A stretch of 64,000 bases of DNA from an uncultured Clostridium sp. (GCA_902490335.1 CABUDL010000003.1:58929-122928); one strand, 5' to 3'. Numbered from the stretch's first letter, positions 15,475 through 26,498 are shown. Numbers and translations are program-made. Notes: generated from the letters alone by a model not told the origin.

Positions 15475-17469
15475 TTATTTGTCGTCTGCTTTAAAGGCAG
15501 CCTTCTGCTGGTCCTCTTCCTGCTGTGGGAAGGACAGAGGTTCTGCAGGGGTTTCTGCCTTCACCTCATGCAGCTCCGGCTTTGCGCTGTTGGACGCCTG
15601 ATTCGCTTCCTGCTCCTTCTTTGCACGATACTCGTCAAAGACAGAGAAGTCCCCCTTCATCAGACGGTCAAAGTCGGCGCCGTTGATTTTTTCAAACTCG
15701 TACAGGAACTCTGCCACCTTGTGCAGCTGGTCCATGTGCTCGGTCAGGATGGACTCGCACTGGTCGTATCCGCTGTCGATAACTGCACGAATCTCTTCAT
15801 CAATCTGTGCCGCTACCGTTTCGGAGTAGTCGCGGGTGTGTCCAAAGTCGCGACCCAAAAAGACCTCGTTCTCGTTCTGACCGTAGACAATCGGACCCAG
15901 ACGGTCACTGAAGCCATAGCGGGTCACCATTGCCTTGGCAATCTTGGTCGCACGCTCCAGGTCGTTGGAAGCGCCGGTGGAAATATCATCCAGCACCAGC
16001 TTTTCTGCAATGCGTCCGCCCAGCAGGGTGACGATGTTTTCCTGCATTCCTTTTTTGGTTTCATAGCTGCGGTCCTCGGTCGGCAGACTCATGGTGTAGC
16101 CGCCTGCCATGCCGCGCGGGATAATCGAAATCTCGTGGACCTTATCCTGTGTTTCGCAGTAGTAGGTAGCAACTGCGTGTCCTGCCTCGTGGAAGCAGGT
16201 CAGACGTTTATCCTTATCCGGCACCACATGGCTGCGTTTTTCCGGTCCGGCAACCACCTTGATGGTCGCCGCTTCGATATCCACCATGGTGATGGCTTTG
16301 CGTCCCTTGCGGGCAGCCAGAAGAGCCGCCTCGTTGACCAGATTTTCCAAATCCGCACCGGTAAAGCCGATGGTCGTCTTTGCAATGACATTCAAATCTA
16401 CATCCGGTCCCAGCGGTTTATTCTTGGTGTGTACCTTCAGGATTTCCTCTCTGCCCTTGACATCCGGGTAGCCTACCACAATCTGACGGTCAAAACGTCC
16501 CGGACGCAGCAGTGCCGGATCAAGAATATCGCGGCGGTTGGTCGCTGCCATTACGATAACGCCGGTGTTTGCTCCAAAGCCGTCCATCTCAACCAGCAGC
16601 TGGTTGAGGGTCTGCTCCCTTTCATCGTGTCCGCCGCCGAGTCCTGCTCCGCGCTGACGACCGACCGCATCAATCTCGTCGATAAAGACTATACTTGGGG
16701 AGGTTTTCTTTGCCTGGTCGAACAGGTCGCGCACACGGGATGCGCCGACGCCGACGAACATCTCTACAAAGTCCGAACCGGAGATGGAATAGAACGGGAC
16801 GCCTGCCTCTCCTGCAACCGCGCGGGCAAGCAGGGTCTTACCGGTTCCGGGAGGACCCATCAGCAGCACGCCCTTCGGGATGCGGGCGCCCAAAGCGTTA
16901 AACTTTTTCGGGTCCTTCAAGAAGTCTACGACCTCTACCAGCTCTTCCTTCTCCTCATCCGCACCGGCAACGTCGGCAAAGGTCACCCTCCTGCCGTCCT
17001 CCACCGGTTTTGGCTTGGCTTTTCCGAAGGTGTTCATCTTGCCGCCTCCGCCGCCTGCCTGACGCATCATAAAAATCCACAGCAGCGCCATGCCGCCCAG
17101 CAGCAACAGGGTCGGCAGCAGGGTTGCCAGCAGAGAAGGCTCCTTTGCCGGGAGATAGTTGCGTTTGAAGGTTGCGTCGTTGGTCTGCTCATACTGCTCA
17201 ATGTAGGGCTTGATGTCCTCATTGAACTGCGGGATGCTTGCCAGCTGATAATCCACCAGCTGGTCCTTGCCCTCCAGTCTGAGGGTGAGGGTGCGGGAAT
17301 TGTAGTCAATCTGATACTCCGCGACCTCTCCTTGCTTAAAGTAATCCAGTACCTGATAATACTTCAATGTGGAAACCGGCTTATCCAACGACATCATTGC
17401 AAACAGCAGTGCAATGAGCAAGCCGAACATTGCCAGGTACATGACGATTCCCTTTGATTTTTTGGGCAC
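15475..17469 (-). CDS. ftsH: ATP-dependent membrane zinc protease FtsH
   Basis: A 664-residue FtsH, a hexameric inner-membrane AAA+ protease that removes misfolded membrane proteins. Two membrane segments (about 8-27 and 113-136) enclose the external domain; a glycine-rich linker GGGGGK follows. Walker A GPPGTGKT is at 205-212, Walker B VFIDEID at 261-267, and the zinc motif HEAGH at 427-431. The acidic/glutamine-rich tail (about 610-664) is not conserved. The start is a GTG at 17469, 10 nt after TAGGAG, giving the usual short cytoplasmic N-terminus. Last gene of the rnj-to-ftsH operon, 69 bp after hpt. Confidence 0.97.
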   Translation of the reverse strand: MPKKSKGIVMYLAMFGLLIALLFAMMSLDKPVSTLKYYQVLDYFKQGEVAEYQIDYNSRTLTLRLEGKDQLVDYQLASIPQFNEDIKPYIEQYEQTNDATFKRNYLPAKEPSLLATLLPTLLLLGGMALLWIFMMRQAGGGGGKMNTFGKAKPKPVEDGRRVTFADVAGADEEKEELVEVVDFLKDPKKFNALGARIPKGVLLMGPPGTGKTLLARAVAGEAGVPFYSISGSDFVEMFVGVGASRVRDLFDQAKKTSPSIVFIDEIDAVGRQRGAGLGGGHDEREQTLNQLLVEMDGFGANTGVIVMAATNRRDILDPALLRPGRFDRQIVVGYPDVKGREEILKVHTKNKPLGPDVDLNVIAKTTIGFTGADLENLVNEAALLAARKGRKAITMVDIEAATIKVVAGPEKRSHVVPDKDKRLTCFHEAGHAVATYYCETQDKVHEISIIPRGMAGGYTMSLPTEDRSYETKKGMQENIVTLLGGRIAEKLVLDDISTGASNDLERATKIAKAMVTRYGFSDRLGPIVYGQNENEVFLGRDFGHTRDYSETVAAQIDEEIRAVIDSGYDQCESILTEHMDQLHKVAEFLYEFEKINGADFDRLMKGDFSVFDEYRAKKEQEANQASNSAKPELHEVKAETPAEPLSFPQQEEDQQKAAFKADDK

Positions 17470-17538
17470 CAGTGATTCACTCCTATCTTACACACAAATT
17501 CATCTTAACCCAAAACTTTGCCGGGGTGTGATTTCAGG

Positions 17539-18087
17539 TTACTTAGTATATACTTCTGGTTTGAGTACCCCGATATACGGCAGGTTGCGGTATTTTTCCG
17601 CATAGTCCAGCCCATATCCCACGACAAATTCGTCCGGTACTTCAAAACAGGAATAGTCAGGAACAATGTCCGCCTCTCTTCTGGCAGGTTTGTTGAGCAA
17701 AGTTGCAATGCGGATGCTTGCCGGATTGCGTTTTTGCAGAATCTCCCGCAGATAGAACAGGGTTTTGCCGCTGTCCAGGATGTCTTCCACCAGCAGCAGG
17801 TCATAACCCTCCAGGTTCATATCGAGGTCCTTTACGATTTTGACCACGCCGGAGGTTTTGGTGCCCGAACCGTAGCTGGACACCGACATAAAGTCGATTC
17901 TTGCCGGTGTGTCCACCGCGCGCATCAGGTCCGCCATAAATACAACCGAGCCTTTGAGCACGCTGACCATCAGCAGATTTTTCCCCTCATAATCCTTTGT
18001 AATCTGTTTGCCGATTTCGCAAACCTTTTCTGCAATCTCCTGCTGAGAAAGCAGCACCTTCAGGATGTCATCCTGCATCTTTTTCAT
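17539..18087 (-). CDS. hpt: Hypoxanthine phosphoribosyltransferase
   Basis: A 182-residue purine-salvage enzyme that makes IMP or GMP from hypoxanthine or guanine and PRPP. The PRPP-binding motif [14 protein letters not shown] is intact, as is the [13 protein letters not shown] substrate loop and the C-terminal [11 protein letters not shown] element. The start ATG 18087 follows AGGAGGAAATCAG; it overlaps the stop of tilS by 4 nt (ATGA), so the two are translationally coupled, as in Bacillus. Any longer reading to 18216 is an artefact of the tilS frame. Confidence 0.96.
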   Translation of the reverse strand: MKKMQDDILKVLLSQQEIAEKVCEIGKQITKDYEGKNLLMVSVLKGSVVFMADLMRAVDTPARIDFMSVSSYGSGTKTSGVVKIVKDLDMNLEGYDLLLVEDILDSGKTLFYLREILQKRNPASIRIATLLNKPARREADIVPDYSCFEVPDEFVVGYGLDYAEKYRNLPYIGVLKPEVYTK

Positions 18088-19457
18088 CTGATTTCCTCCT
18101 CTACCCATATCAGCGCAACCGTTTTGCTGCCGTCGTCCGGCAGTACCCTGCGGTCTGCGCCAAATCCTTCCACCCATACCACGCCGTCGCTGTCGCTGAG
18201 CACTGCCGAGCGCCACCGCTGCTGCTGTGGTGTTTTGGCTTCATTCCATAGTTTTTTTAAAGGGCGCGAGCCGCTTTGACGGGCAAGCGCGATGCGGTCC
18301 CCTTCCTTTCTTTGACGGAACACCGCATTATCCTTCATTTTATCACAATCTACTGCATTTTTTAAGAGAGCCGGTTCTTTTTTAAAGAAAAATTTATAAT
18401 CTTCCGGGCTGCACAGCTGCACCCGCACCCATTTTCCCGCAAAGAGGGGGATTTTGCCCTCCCCAAACGGCTGCTCGAAAAAAGGCTGCCGCTCATTCGT
18501 GTAAAAGACCTGTGTGAGCAGCGTGATTTTGCCTGCATCGACCTGTAACATCGTTCCTTTGGTCAGCTCGGTCCTGCCGCTGCCCTGCCCAATCCGGGCA
18601 AGCATCCGGCTCACCCGCTCATAGGACGGCTCCAGCGACACCTGTTGCAGCAAAAGCAGCAGCACCCTTCTCTGCATCGCCGGGTGCAGGTGCAAAAAGC
18701 CCTCCCGCTCCAAAGCCATCGGCTGCTGCGAGCGCTGTAACCGCCGGTATTCCTTCTGTGCCAGCTGCTGCAAAAACTGCTGGTCGGTGCGGGCTGTGTC
18801 GCACAGCTCTGCGATATTCTGCAAAAATCCGCTGTTGAGCTGCTGCATCTGCGGCAGCAGGTGATGGCGGATGCGGTTGCGGGTGTACTGGTCGCTGTCG
18901 TTGCTGGAATCGTGGATGAAATCCAGCCCATTTTCCCCGCAAAACTGCTCAATCTGCTCGCGGGTACATTCAATCAACGGACGAATAATCTGCCCACGCA
19001 CCGGCGGGATACCGCCCAAACCGTTGAGTCCGGTCCCTCTTGCCAGATAGAACAGGACCGTTTCCGCATTGTCGTTGCAGTTGTGCGCGGTGGCAACCTT
19101 GCCCTCCTGCCCTGCCAGTGCGGTCAGCAGCTGATACCGTCGCTGTCGGGAAAAGGTTTCCACCGACTGTCCTGCCTGCTTTGCCTCCTGCTCTGCCCGG
19201 ATGCGGTGGACCGTCAGCGGGATATTGTATTGCTTGCAAAAATCGATGCAGAACTGCTGGTCGCGCTCCGATTCCTCGCCGCGCAGGCAGTGGTTGATAT
19301 GGCAGGCTTCCACCCGAATGTCCAGCTGCTGCTCCAACTGATACAGAGCAAACAGCAGCGCTGTGGAATCCGCTCCGCCGGAAAAGCCGACCACGACCCT
19401 CTGCTGCGGCTCCAGCATCCGATACCGACCGATGGTTTCCAACAGTTTACGGAGCAT
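18084..19457 (-). CDS. tilS: tRNA(Ile)-lysidine synthetase
   Basis: A 457-residue PP-loop ATPase that converts cytidine 34 of tRNA-Ile(CAU) to lysidine, an essential step for reading AUA. The PP-loop SGGADS is at residues 25-30, followed by the [11 protein letters not shown] motif and the conserved [14 protein letters not shown] stretch. The C-terminal part (about 330-457) matches the tRNA-recognition domains. The start ATG 19457 lies inside the end of dnaB (11-nt overlap), so it probably depends on coupled translation; its ribosome site GGGAG is weak and rather distant. Confidence 0.95.
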   Translation of the reverse strand: MLRKLLETIGRYRMLEPQQRVVVGFSGGADSTALLFALYQLEQQLDIRVEACHINHCLRGEESERDQQFCIDFCKQYNIPLTVHRIRAEQEAKQAGQSVETFSRQRRYQLLTALAGQEGKVATAHNCNDNAETVLFYLARGTGLNGLGGIPPVRGQIIRPLIECTREQIEQFCGENGLDFIHDSSNDSDQYTRNRIRHHLLPQMQQLNSGFLQNIAELCDTARTDQQFLQQLAQKEYRRLQRSQQPMALEREGFLHLHPAMQRRVLLLLLQQVSLEPSYERVSRMLARIGQGSGRTELTKGTMLQVDAGKITLLTQVFYTNERQPFFEQPFGEGKIPLFAGKWVRVQLCSPEDYKFFFKKEPALLKNAVDCDKMKDNAVFRQRKEGDRIALARQSGSRPLKKLWNEAKTPQQQRWRSAVLSDSDGVVWVEGFGADRRVLPDDGSKTVALIWVEEEIR

Positions 19458-20796
19458 CGCGGAACAGCTCCCTGCTCAAGAATCTGGTGTGCTGACCGTC
19501 GAACGCCAGCTTGACAGTGTCGGTGGCTCCGTGACGGTTCTTTGCCACGATTACCTCCGCCACTCCTTTGTCCTCGCTGTCGTCGTTATAATATTCGTCG
19601 CGGTACAAAAACATGACCAAATCGGCATCCTGCTCGATGGAACCCGACTCACGCAAATCCGACAGCACCGGACGGTGGTCGCCGGTGCGCTTATCCGGGC
19701 TACGGGACAGCTGCGAAAGGGTGATGATCGGCACATCCAATTCCTTTGCCATCACCTTGAGGTTTCGGGTGATCTCCGACACCTCCTGCACACGGTTGTC
19801 GATTCGTCTGCCCGAGGACATCAGCTGCAAATAGTCGATGACCACCAGCCCCAGATTGGGAACCCGTCGCAGCTTTGCCTTCATCTCCGCCACGGTGATG
19901 CCCGCACTGTCGTCGATATACATCGGCATCCGGGCGATGTTCTGTGCGGACACTGCCACCTTGGTCCACTCATCCACACTCAGGTTGCCGGTGCGCAGCT
20001 GGGAACCCTGAATCAGCGCATCTGCCGAAAGCATACGGGAGATCAGCTGCTCGCGGCTCATCTCCAGCGAAAAGACCGCTACCGCGTGTCCCTGCTTTGC
20101 AACGTTGGTGGCAATATTCATCACGAAGGTGGATTTTCCCATCGCCGGACGTGCCGCCAGCAAAATCAGGTCGGTGCGGTTGAGTCCGGTTGTCAGGCTG
20201 TCCAAAGCGGAAAATCCGCTGGGGATGCCGACATACTGGTTTTTGTCATCGCCGGAAATCCGCTGCAATTTGTCGTACAGCTCAAAGATGGCGCGGTCCA
20301 CCTTGACCAGTCCCGTGGCATCCTTGCCCTGGCGAATCTCATACAGCTTCTGCTCGGCAAACTCCATCAGACCGCGGGCATCCGCATCGCTCTTTTCCGA
20401 GTTTGTGATGATGCTTTTTGCCACATCGATCAGGGTGCGCATATAGTATTTTTCCTGCACCAGCTTGGCGTATGCTTCCACATTGGAGGCGCTGGGCACC
20501 ACCTGCACCAGCTGGGTCAGATAGACCTTGGCATCCCCGTCGCTGGCAAAGATGCGGTCCGCCTTTGCCTGCTCGAGCACGGTGACAAAGTCGATGGGCT
20601 GGGCTGCGGTAAACATTCCCAGCATGATGGTAAACAGCTGCTTGTGCTGCGGACGGTAAAAGCTGTCCGGCGTCAGCAGCTCCAGCACGCGGCTGATGCA
20701 CTCCGGCTCGATAAGGATTGCACCCAGCACCGACTGCTCTGCCTCCAGGCTGAAGGGCAGCTGCTCTGCACCCAGTTCGATGGTTTCTTCTGCCAT
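19447..20796 (-). CDS. dnaB: Replicative DNA helicase DnaB
   Basis: A 449-residue hexameric 5'-to-3' fork helicase (called DnaC in Bacillus). The N-terminal helical domain (LPFSLEAEQSVLGAILIEPE) is followed by a RecA-type ATPase with Walker A AARPAMGKST, the SLEMSREQLISRML motif and the LVVIDYLQLMSS Walker B region. No intein is present. I start it at ATG 20796, 8 nt after AGGAGGG; a start at 20820 would add an unconserved leader. It lies 86 bp after rplI, with a strong hairpin between them, and overlaps tilS by 11 nt. Confidence 0.97.
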   Translation of the reverse strand: MAEETIELGAEQLPFSLEAEQSVLGAILIEPECISRVLELLTPDSFYRPQHKQLFTIMLGMFTAAQPIDFVTVLEQAKADRIFASDGDAKVYLTQLVQVVPSASNVEAYAKLVQEKYYMRTLIDVAKSIITNSEKSDADARGLMEFAEQKLYEIRQGKDATGLVKVDRAIFELYDKLQRISGDDKNQYVGIPSGFSALDSLTTGLNRTDLILLAARPAMGKSTFVMNIATNVAKQGHAVAVFSLEMSREQLISRMLSADALIQGSQLRTGNLSVDEWTKVAVSAQNIARMPMYIDDSAGITVAEMKAKLRRVPNLGLVVIDYLQLMSSGRRIDNRVQEVSEITRNLKVMAKELDVPIITLSQLSRSPDKRTGDHRPVLSDLRESGSIEQDADLVMFLYRDEYYNDDSEDKGVAEVIVAKNRHGATDTVKLAFDGQHTRFLSRELFRDAP

Positions 20797-20839
20797 GCCG
20801 TTTTCCCTCCTACCGCACAAATCCTTTTTTTAGACAGGC

Positions 20840-20871
20840 AGCCGCCTGCGGAAATACTTTCCCAGACGGCT
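20840..20871. other. Hairpin between rplI and dnaB
   Basis: AGCCGCCTG/CAGACGGCT encloses a nested GGAAA/TTTCC pair, making a long imperfect stem. There is no T-tract on the minus strand, so it is more likely an mRNA stabilising or processing element than a terminator. Confidence 0.45.
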
Positions 20872-20882
20872 TTTCCCTGTTG

Positions 20883-21323
20883 TTATTCGCCAACTTCCAC
20901 ACCCATTTTCGCACTGATGCCGGTGTAGAGCTTGATTTCGGCGGTGTATCTGCCAAATGCTTTGATTTCGCCGATGGTCACCTTCTTTTTATCAACGGTA
21001 ACATTGTACTGCTTCTGGATAGCTTCTGCAACCTCCTTGTTGGTCACCGCACCAAACAGTTTACCTCCGGCTCCTGCTTTTGCCTTGATCTGGACCGTTT
21101 TGCCCTCCAGCTTTTTGGAAGCTTCCATTGCGGCTTCTCTTTCCACCTGAATCTTGTGCTGTTTGGAGGCTTCTTTTGCCTTCAGCTCATCCATTGCCTG
21201 ATTGTTTGCCTCTACGGCAAGACCCTTTGGCAGCAGAAAGTTTCTTGCATAGCCGTCCGCTGCATTGATCAGCTCTCCTTTTTTGCCGCTTCCCTTTACA
21301 TCCTGTGTCAGAATTACCTTCAT
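20883..21323 (-). CDS. rplI: 50S ribosomal protein L9
   Basis: A 146-residue L9 at the base of the L1 stalk. The N-terminal RNA-binding domain [17 protein letters not shown] and [17 protein letters not shown] is typical, followed by the long central helix (about 42-75) and the C-terminal domain with [16 protein letters not shown]. Full length. ATG 21323 follows AAGGAAGAAG. In the conserved order gdpP-rplI-dnaB. Confidence 0.97.
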   Translation of the reverse strand: MKVILTQDVKGSGKKGELINAADGYARNFLLPKGLAVEANNQAMDELKAKEASKQHKIQVEREAAMEASKKLEGKTVQIKAKAGAGGKLFGAVTNKEVAEAIQKQYNVTVDKKKVTIGEIKAFGRYTAEIKLYTGISAKMGVEVGE

Positions 21324-21370
21324 TACAATCTTCTTCCTTTCTTGCTTGGGTGCTGTGTAACCCGTTCTGT

Positions 21371-23431
21371 CTATTTTTCCTCAGGCGGAACCATCTGCAC
21401 CGGTCCCGGTTCAGAGGCAGTCAGAGCCTTCGGCTCCTCCTTGTTCTCAAGGGTATCATAGTATTCGTCGATTGCCTGCTTGAGCCTGCGTGCGCCTTCC
21501 TCCAAATCGATTCCCTTGGTCTGGGCGCCTGCCATCGTCAGATGTCCGCCGCCGCCCAGCTTCTCCATGATGATCTGGACATTGATGCGTCCCATGCTGC
21601 GGGCAGAATAAGCGACCACATCGCTCGACTCATAGTAAAAGACGAAGGAGGCATCGACATCCTCGATGCCCAGCAGCTCGTCGGCAGCCTGTGCAGACAC
21701 CATCTTGATTTCGTCAATCGTTTCGCTGACGCCGCACACTGCACAGTGGCGGTAGACCTTTGCCGCTGCCACTACCTTGCAGCGCTCCTGGTAAGCTTCC
21801 ATGCTGGTAGCAAACAGACGTTTGACCTCCACTGTGTCCGCTCCCATCTTGCGCAGATAGGCTGCTGCCTCAAAGGTGCGCACACCGGTGCGCTGAATAA
21901 AGTTCTTGGTGTCGAGCATCATGCCTGCCAGCATCGCTTCCGCAGCCGCGCTGCTCGGTTTGTATTTATCACCAAAGTACTGCACCAGCTCTGCGACCAT
22001 CTCCGAAGCACTGGAAGCGTACGGCTCATGGTGGAAGATGACCGCATTGTCGATATAATCGACCATCTTGCGGTGGTGGTCGATGACCACCACGTTCTTG
22101 CAGTTTTTGTAGACCTCGGGCGCTTCGATAAAGTGCGGGGTATGTACATCCACGATAATCAGCAAGGTATCCGGCTGCACATACTCCAGCGCTGCCTCCG
22201 GCTCCACAAAGGCGGTGTCAAAGCCCTGCTCGAGCAGACGCGCGTGCAGCTGCTTGACCATGTTGGCACGGCTGTTGAGGATGATCTTGACCGGCTTGCC
22301 CATCTGCTGGATTGGATGATACAGACCAACTGCCGCACCCAGACAGTCCAAATCGGCAAAGCGGTGCCCCATAATCAGCACATTCGAGCAGGAATCGAGC
22401 AGCTCCATCAAAGCCGCTGCCACGATTCGGGTCTTGACCTTGGTGCGCTTTTCGATTCCCTTGGAAACGCCGCCGTAGAACTCGTAGCCGTTTTTGTTTT
22501 TGACCGCCGCCTGGTCGCCGCCTCGTCCCAGTGCCATATCCAGCGCCTGACTTGCAAACTTTTCTGCCTGCAAAAGGCTCTGCGCATCCCTGCCCACACC
22601 GATGGAAAGGGTCGCCGGCATCCTGCCGTTGGCGTTGATTTTGCGCACGGTGTCCAGGATGGTGAAGCGTTCCTCAACGATGCTGCGCATATACCGCTCC
22701 TCAAACGCGACGAAGAAGCGGTCCTTCTCCAGCTTTTTAATCACGCCGTTGTAGTTTTCGACATAACATTCAATCTGATATTCGATTTCGCCCATAATCT
22801 GCGAGCGTTCGTTCTCACGCGCACTTTGCAGCAGCTCCTCGTAGTTGTCAATCAGGATGATGGCTGCCACCGGTCGGGAGGAAAAATATTCCCGCGCGAT
22901 GCGCTTGAGCTTGTCGTCGTCCACCAGATACAACACATTCAGGCGGTTGTCCTCCTCGCCGGTGGGTGCGTGGTAGGCGGTGTACTGGTGTCCGTTGTAC
23001 TCGACCCCATACCCCTGCACCGGACATTCGGTCTGCAAATTGACTGCCGGAAAATATTCTGCCAGGCTGTGTCCAAAGCAGTCGCTGCCGCCAAACACCT
23101 TTTCCCGCATCTGGTTGTTGTACCAGATGATTTCTCCGCCTCGTCTTCGGGTCACCAGAACCGGCAGCGGGAAATCCCGCAGCGATTTGTTGGTGTAAGG
23201 GGAAAGCTGCTTTTCCATCGTCTGATAGAACTTGTTAATACTCTTGCTCAAAGAGGCAATCATATAGATTCCCACGAGTGTCAGTATGAGCAGGAAAAAG
23301 CAGGCGATAAACAGCCAGACATTTTTGCCGATAACCGCCACTGCAAAAGCGGCGACGTTCATCAGCACCAGCACCGCCATGAGCGGAATAAACAGGTATA
23401 ATCTTTTTTTGCTTTTGATTTTATTTTTCAT
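21371..23431 (-). CDS. gdpP: Cyclic-di-AMP phosphodiesterase GdpP
   Basis: A 686-residue membrane-bound phosphodiesterase that hydrolyses c-di-AMP, which controls potassium and osmolyte transport. Two N-terminal membrane segments (about 10-33 and 37-60), a PAS-like region (about 80-150), a degenerate GGDEF domain (about 180-315), then DHH ([13 protein letters not shown] and VVVIDHHRK) and DHHA1 with GGGGH near residue 625. The first metal motif reads GHRFADLD instead of the commoner GHxxPDxD, still keeping the aspartates. The start ATG 23431 lies 35 bp after rnj. The two RCK proteins at 59-60 kb are a possible, unproven, c-di-AMP connection. Confidence 0.94.
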   Translation of the reverse strand: MKNKIKSKKRLYLFIPLMAVLVLMNVAAFAVAVIGKNVWLFIACFFLLILTLVGIYMIASLSKSINKFYQTMEKQLSPYTNKSLRDFPLPVLVTRRRGGEIIWYNNQMREKVFGGSDCFGHSLAEYFPAVNLQTECPVQGYGVEYNGHQYTAYHAPTGEEDNRLNVLYLVDDDKLKRIAREYFSSRPVAAIILIDNYEELLQSARENERSQIMGEIEYQIECYVENYNGVIKKLEKDRFFVAFEERYMRSIVEERFTILDTVRKINANGRMPATLSIGVGRDAQSLLQAEKFASQALDMALGRGGDQAAVKNKNGYEFYGGVSKGIEKRTKVKTRIVAAALMELLDSCSNVLIMGHRFADLDCLGAAVGLYHPIQQMGKPVKIILNSRANMVKQLHARLLEQGFDTAFVEPEAALEYVQPDTLLIIVDVHTPHFIEAPEVYKNCKNVVVIDHHRKMVDYIDNAVIFHHEPYASSASEMVAELVQYFGDKYKPSSAAAEAMLAGMMLDTKNFIQRTGVRTFEAAAYLRKMGADTVEVKRLFATSMEAYQERCKVVAAAKVYRHCAVCGVSETIDEIKMVSAQAADELLGIEDVDASFVFYYESSDVVAYSARSMGRINVQIIMEKLGGGGHLTMAGAQTKGIDLEEGARRLKQAIDEYYDTLENKEEPKALTASEPGPVQMVPPEEK

Positions 23432-23465
23432 CTTTGTGCCTCACTTCTGAAGCAGCGCAGTCGGT

Positions 23466-25448
23466 TTATGCCTCCTGAATCACCGTCAGCACCATCGGGC
23501 TGCGCTTGGTTTTGTTGTATACATAGCGGCTGACCTCATCCTTCATCCGATTCTTCAGGGTGGTCCAGTCGCGGACACCGCTGTTGATGGATTCCTCCAG
23601 CGCTGCTTTTGCCACATCGCGTGCGCCGTTGATCATGTCCTCTGCCTCGCGCACATACACAAAGCCGCGGGAGATGATGTCCGGTCCAGACACGATGCGT
23701 TTGTTTTTGGCATTGATGGCTGCCACCACCACGATCAAGCCGTCCTCTGCCAGATGTTTTCTATCGCGCAAAACAATGCTGCCTACATCGCCTACACCCA
23801 GTCCGTCGACCATGACTGCACCCGACGGAACCTCACCGCCAAAGCGGAAGCTCTCTCCGTCGGTTTCCAGCACCTGACCGATGGCAGGGATGATGACATG
23901 GTCCTCGTCGATGCCCATCTGTTTTGCTACAATGGAATATTTTCTCAGATGTTTATATTCGCCGTGTACCGGCAGGATGTACTGCGGCTTGGTCAGCGCC
24001 ATCATCAGCTTCTGCTCATCCTGGCAGGCGTGACCGGAGACGTGTACCTCGTACATCTTTTCATAGATGACCTCTGCGCCCAGACGCATCAGCTCGTTGA
24101 CCACGCGGTTGACAAACTTTTCGTTGCCCGGAATCGGTCTTGCGGAGATGATGATAAAGTCGTTTGGGGTCACCTTCACCTTGCGGTGCTCGCTCATCGC
24201 CATACGGCTCAAAGCGGACAGCGGTTCGCCCTGGCTGCCGGTGGTAATCAGCACCACCTCGTTAAACGGCAGGCGGTTTGCCACGTCGATGTCCACCAAA
24301 ATCCCGCTTGGGACCTTGAGGTAGCCCAGCTCGATGGCGGTTGCCACCACGTTGACCATACTGCGCCCGGAAACCGAGACCTTTTTGTCGTATTTGACTG
24401 CATAGTCGATAATCTGCTGGATACGGTGGATGTTGGAGGCAAAGGTCGCAATGATGATGCGGCGGTCGCCTGCCATCTGGAACAGCTTGTTGAACGATTC
24501 GCCTACTGTGCGCTCGCTCGGGGTGCTGCCTGGCATTTCGATGTTGGTGGAGTCCGGCAGCAGTGCCAGAACGCCCTCGCTGCCAAGCTCGCCAAAGCGT
24601 CCCAAGTCGATGATACCGCCTTCGATTGGGGTGTAGTCCACCTTAAAGTCGCCGGTCTGCACGATGACGCCAGCCGGAGTGTGGATGGCAAGTGCGCAGG
24701 CATCGGGAATCGAGTGGTTGACGCGGATAAACTCTACCGACATACATCCTGCTTTGATGACGTCTCCGGGTTTGACCTCCATCATTTTGACCTGGTTGCT
24801 CAGTCCATGCTCCTTGAGCTTATTTTTGATAAGACCTAAGGTCAGCTTGGTCGCATACAGCGGCGCGTCGATTTCCTTCATCAGATAGGGGATCCCGCCG
24901 ATGTGGTCCTCGTGCCCGTGGGTGATAAAGACACCGCGAATCTTCTCTTTATTCTGTATCACATAGGTAAAGTCCGGGATGACGATGTCGATGCCCAGCA
25001 TCGTTTCGTCCGGGAACGCCAGACCGCAGTCGACGATGAACATATCGTTCCCACACTCATAGACGGTCATGTTCTTGCCGATTTCGTTGAGTCCTCCCAA
25101 TGGGATGATGCGGACCAGCGGCTTTTTCCCGTCCTTTTTGCGGCGTCCCTGGGTGCGTGGGCGGGTATTTTTCGGCTTTGATGCATTTGGTGCTGCTTCC
25201 TGTGCCGGCTGGTTTTCTGCCGACTGTGCCTTCTGCTGGCTGCGCGCATTGTTGTTTCTGGTGCGTCCGGTTCTTTTTTCAGTGCCGGTCTTTGCTTTCT
25301 TTTCGCCGCCGGCAGGCTCTTTGACCAGCTCGATGGCGCTTTGAACCGCCTGGCTGAGCGCATCGGCTTCCTTGTTCTGCCTTGGCTTGCGGTTATAGTG
25401 TCTTGGTTTGCCGGCATTCGGCTGTGGACCGGTGTTTTTTTCATTCAT
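23466..25448 (-). CDS. rnj: Ribonuclease J
   Basis: A 660-residue RNase J with 5'-to-3' exonuclease and endonuclease activity, central to mRNA turnover in Firmicutes. An N-terminal extension of about 110 residues is basic and low in complexity (K, R, Q, N, A and P rich; GRRKKDGKK at its end), probably an RNA-binding tail. The metallo-beta-lactamase/beta-CASP core starts at VRIIPLGGLNEIGKN and carries the zinc motif THGHEDHIGG. I choose ATG 25448, 8 nt after AGGAGG. First gene of a seven-gene minus-strand operon ending with ftsH. Its mRNA leader from the promoter at 25759-25787 would be about 300 nt. Confidence 0.95.
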   Translation of the reverse strand: MNEKNTGPQPNAGKPRHYNRKPRQNKEADALSQAVQSAIELVKEPAGGEKKAKTGTEKRTGRTRNNNARSQQKAQSAENQPAQEAAPNASKPKNTRPRTQGRRKKDGKKPLVRIIPLGGLNEIGKNMTVYECGNDMFIVDCGLAFPDETMLGIDIVIPDFTYVIQNKEKIRGVFITHGHEDHIGGIPYLMKEIDAPLYATKLTLGLIKNKLKEHGLSNQVKMMEVKPGDVIKAGCMSVEFIRVNHSIPDACALAIHTPAGVIVQTGDFKVDYTPIEGGIIDLGRFGELGSEGVLALLPDSTNIEMPGSTPSERTVGESFNKLFQMAGDRRIIIATFASNIHRIQQIIDYAVKYDKKVSVSGRSMVNVVATAIELGYLKVPSGILVDIDVANRLPFNEVVLITTGSQGEPLSALSRMAMSEHRKVKVTPNDFIIISARPIPGNEKFVNRVVNELMRLGAEVIYEKMYEVHVSGHACQDEQKLMMALTKPQYILPVHGEYKHLRKYSIVAKQMGIDEDHVIIPAIGQVLETDGESFRFGGEVPSGAVMVDGLGVGDVGSIVLRDRKHLAEDGLIVVVAAINAKNKRIVSGPDIISRGFVYVREAEDMINGARDVAKAALEESINSGVRDWTTLKNRMKDEVSRYVYNKTKRSPMVLTVIQEA

Positions 25449-25752
25449 CTGCATTTCCTCCTTGTCGTGTGCGGTCCTGCATTGCTGAGAGTCTTGTTTC
25501 CCTTTTGTCGTTTGATGTCTTGGGCAGGTCCGCCGGTCATCTTGTCTGGCAAAAGCTGTGTTATCTGCCGTTTTGCATCTCATTTCCGTTCCTGCTCAAT
25601 CCGGCTCGTCAAACCACAGTCCTCTGCTTTCTTTAAAGTCCGCAGCAATTTTTTGTGCGGGCTATGGATAAAATATATAAAAATATATAAAAGAAGCTGC
25701 GCGCCGGTCCTGTAAAGGGACAGCTGCGCAAAATACCCATCATAATTTATTC
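25449..25752 (-). promoter_or_regulatory. Long 5' leader of the rnj operon
   Basis: About 300 nt between the predicted transcription start and the rnj start codon carry no convincing gene. Near its 5' end (25693-25730) GC-rich segments can form an imperfect hairpin (GCGCGCCGGTCC with GGGACAGCTGCGC in plus-strand notation), followed on the mRNA by a run of U/A (TTCTTTTATATATTTTT). It could be an autoregulatory or attenuation leader. An in-frame ATG at 25583 would extend RNase J by 45 residues, but the added sequence is unlike the rest. Confidence 0.45.
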
Positions 25753-25758
25753 TTTTTA

Positions 25759-25787
25759 ATTGTACCTTTCTACTGCTAAGATGTCAA
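25759..25787 (-). promoter_or_regulatory. Promoter of the rnj-ftsH operon
   Basis: TTGACA (25782-25787, minus), 17-bp spacer, TACAAT (25759-25764): one mismatch from the sigma-A consensus. It points away from the divergent rnhA promoter. Confidence 0.8.
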
Positions 25788-25855
25788 GAAGCATCTTGTC
25801 GTCTTGGCTGTCACAATCAAACTATTGGAAAATCACCTTCCCCTTATACCAAAAC

Positions 25856-25884
25856 TTGCGCTGCTGTGTACAATCGCATATAAT
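25856..25884 (+). promoter_or_regulatory. Promoter of rnhA
   Basis: TTGCGC (25856-25861), 17-bp spacer, TATAAT (25879-25884), about 75 nt before the rnhA start. Confidence 0.72.
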
Positions 25885-25960
25885 AATGGGTAGGCAGCAT
25901 AAAGCGGCATTTTTGTGGAACAATTCCCCAAGGAGCCGCTGTACAGAAAGGATGCAGAAT

Positions 25961-26416
25961 ATGACAGCAATCAAACACGTGGACATCTTTACCGACGGAG
26001 CCTGTTCGGGCAATCCGGGACCGGGCGGCTATGGGGTCATCCTGCGCTACAAAGGAATCAACAAAGAGCTTTCCGGCGGCGAGCCGAACACCACCAACAA
26101 CCGCATGGAGCTAACCGCCGTCATCACCGGTCTGGCTGCTTTAAAGGAGCCGTGCGAGGTGACCCTTTACTCCGATTCCCGCTACATCATCGACGCCATC
26201 CAAAAAGGCTGGGCAAAAAAATGGCAGGCAAACCACTGGATGCGCAACGCCAAGGAGCCTGCCCTCAATTCCGACCTGTGGGAACAGCTGCTCGGTCTGC
26301 TCGAGCGCCATCAGGTCACCTTTGTCTGGGTCAAGGGTCACGCCGGTCACCCGGAAAATGAGCGCTGCGACCAGCTGGCGGTGCAGGCTTCCATGCGGGC
26401 AGCCGGTCAGGCATAG
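25961..26416 (+). CDS. rnhA: Ribonuclease HI
   Basis: A 151-residue RNase HI that cuts the RNA strand of RNA-DNA hybrids. All four catalytic acids are visible: D12 ([16 protein letters not shown]), E51 (NNRMELTAV), D73 (YSDSRY) and D138 (ENERCDQLA), with the flexible-loop histidine at 128 (VKGHAGHP). The basic handle helix [11 protein letters not shown] is present. The start ATG 25961 follows GAAAGGATG. Monocistronic, divergent from rnj, with which it shares a roughly 500-bp control region. Confidence 0.96.
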   Translation: MTAIKHVDIFTDGACSGNPGPGGYGVILRYKGINKELSGGEPNTTNNRMELTAVITGLAALKEPCEVTLYSDSRYIIDAIQKGWAKKWQANHWMRNAKEPALNSDLWEQLLGLLERHQVTFVWVKGHAGHPENERCDQLAVQASMRAAGQA

Positions 26417-26469
26417 TCCCCTGCTCTTTGGACAAATGGTAAAAATCTGCGAATTTTGCCGTTTGCCAC

Positions 26470-26498
26470 TTGCAAAATATACTTTTGAGGTATATAAT
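26470..26498 (+). promoter_or_regulatory. Promoter of nifS-iscU-mnmA
   Basis: TTGCAA (26470-26475), 17-bp spacer, TATAAT (26493-26498). No Rrf2-type regulator gene precedes it. Confidence 0.75.

Noticed and set aside
15568..17457. Long open frame of over 600 codons antisense to ftsH, and similar long antisense frames over gdpP, rnj, dpaL and pepV
   Set aside because: They mirror real genes with conserved motifs on the other strand, lack ribosome sites, and have Cys/His/Val-rich compositions typical of antisense shadows in GC-biased coding DNA.
25449..25583. RNase J N-terminus extended to ATG 25583
   Set aside because: The added 45 residues are Cys/His/Gln-rich and unlike RNase J; ATG 25448 has an excellent ribosome site.
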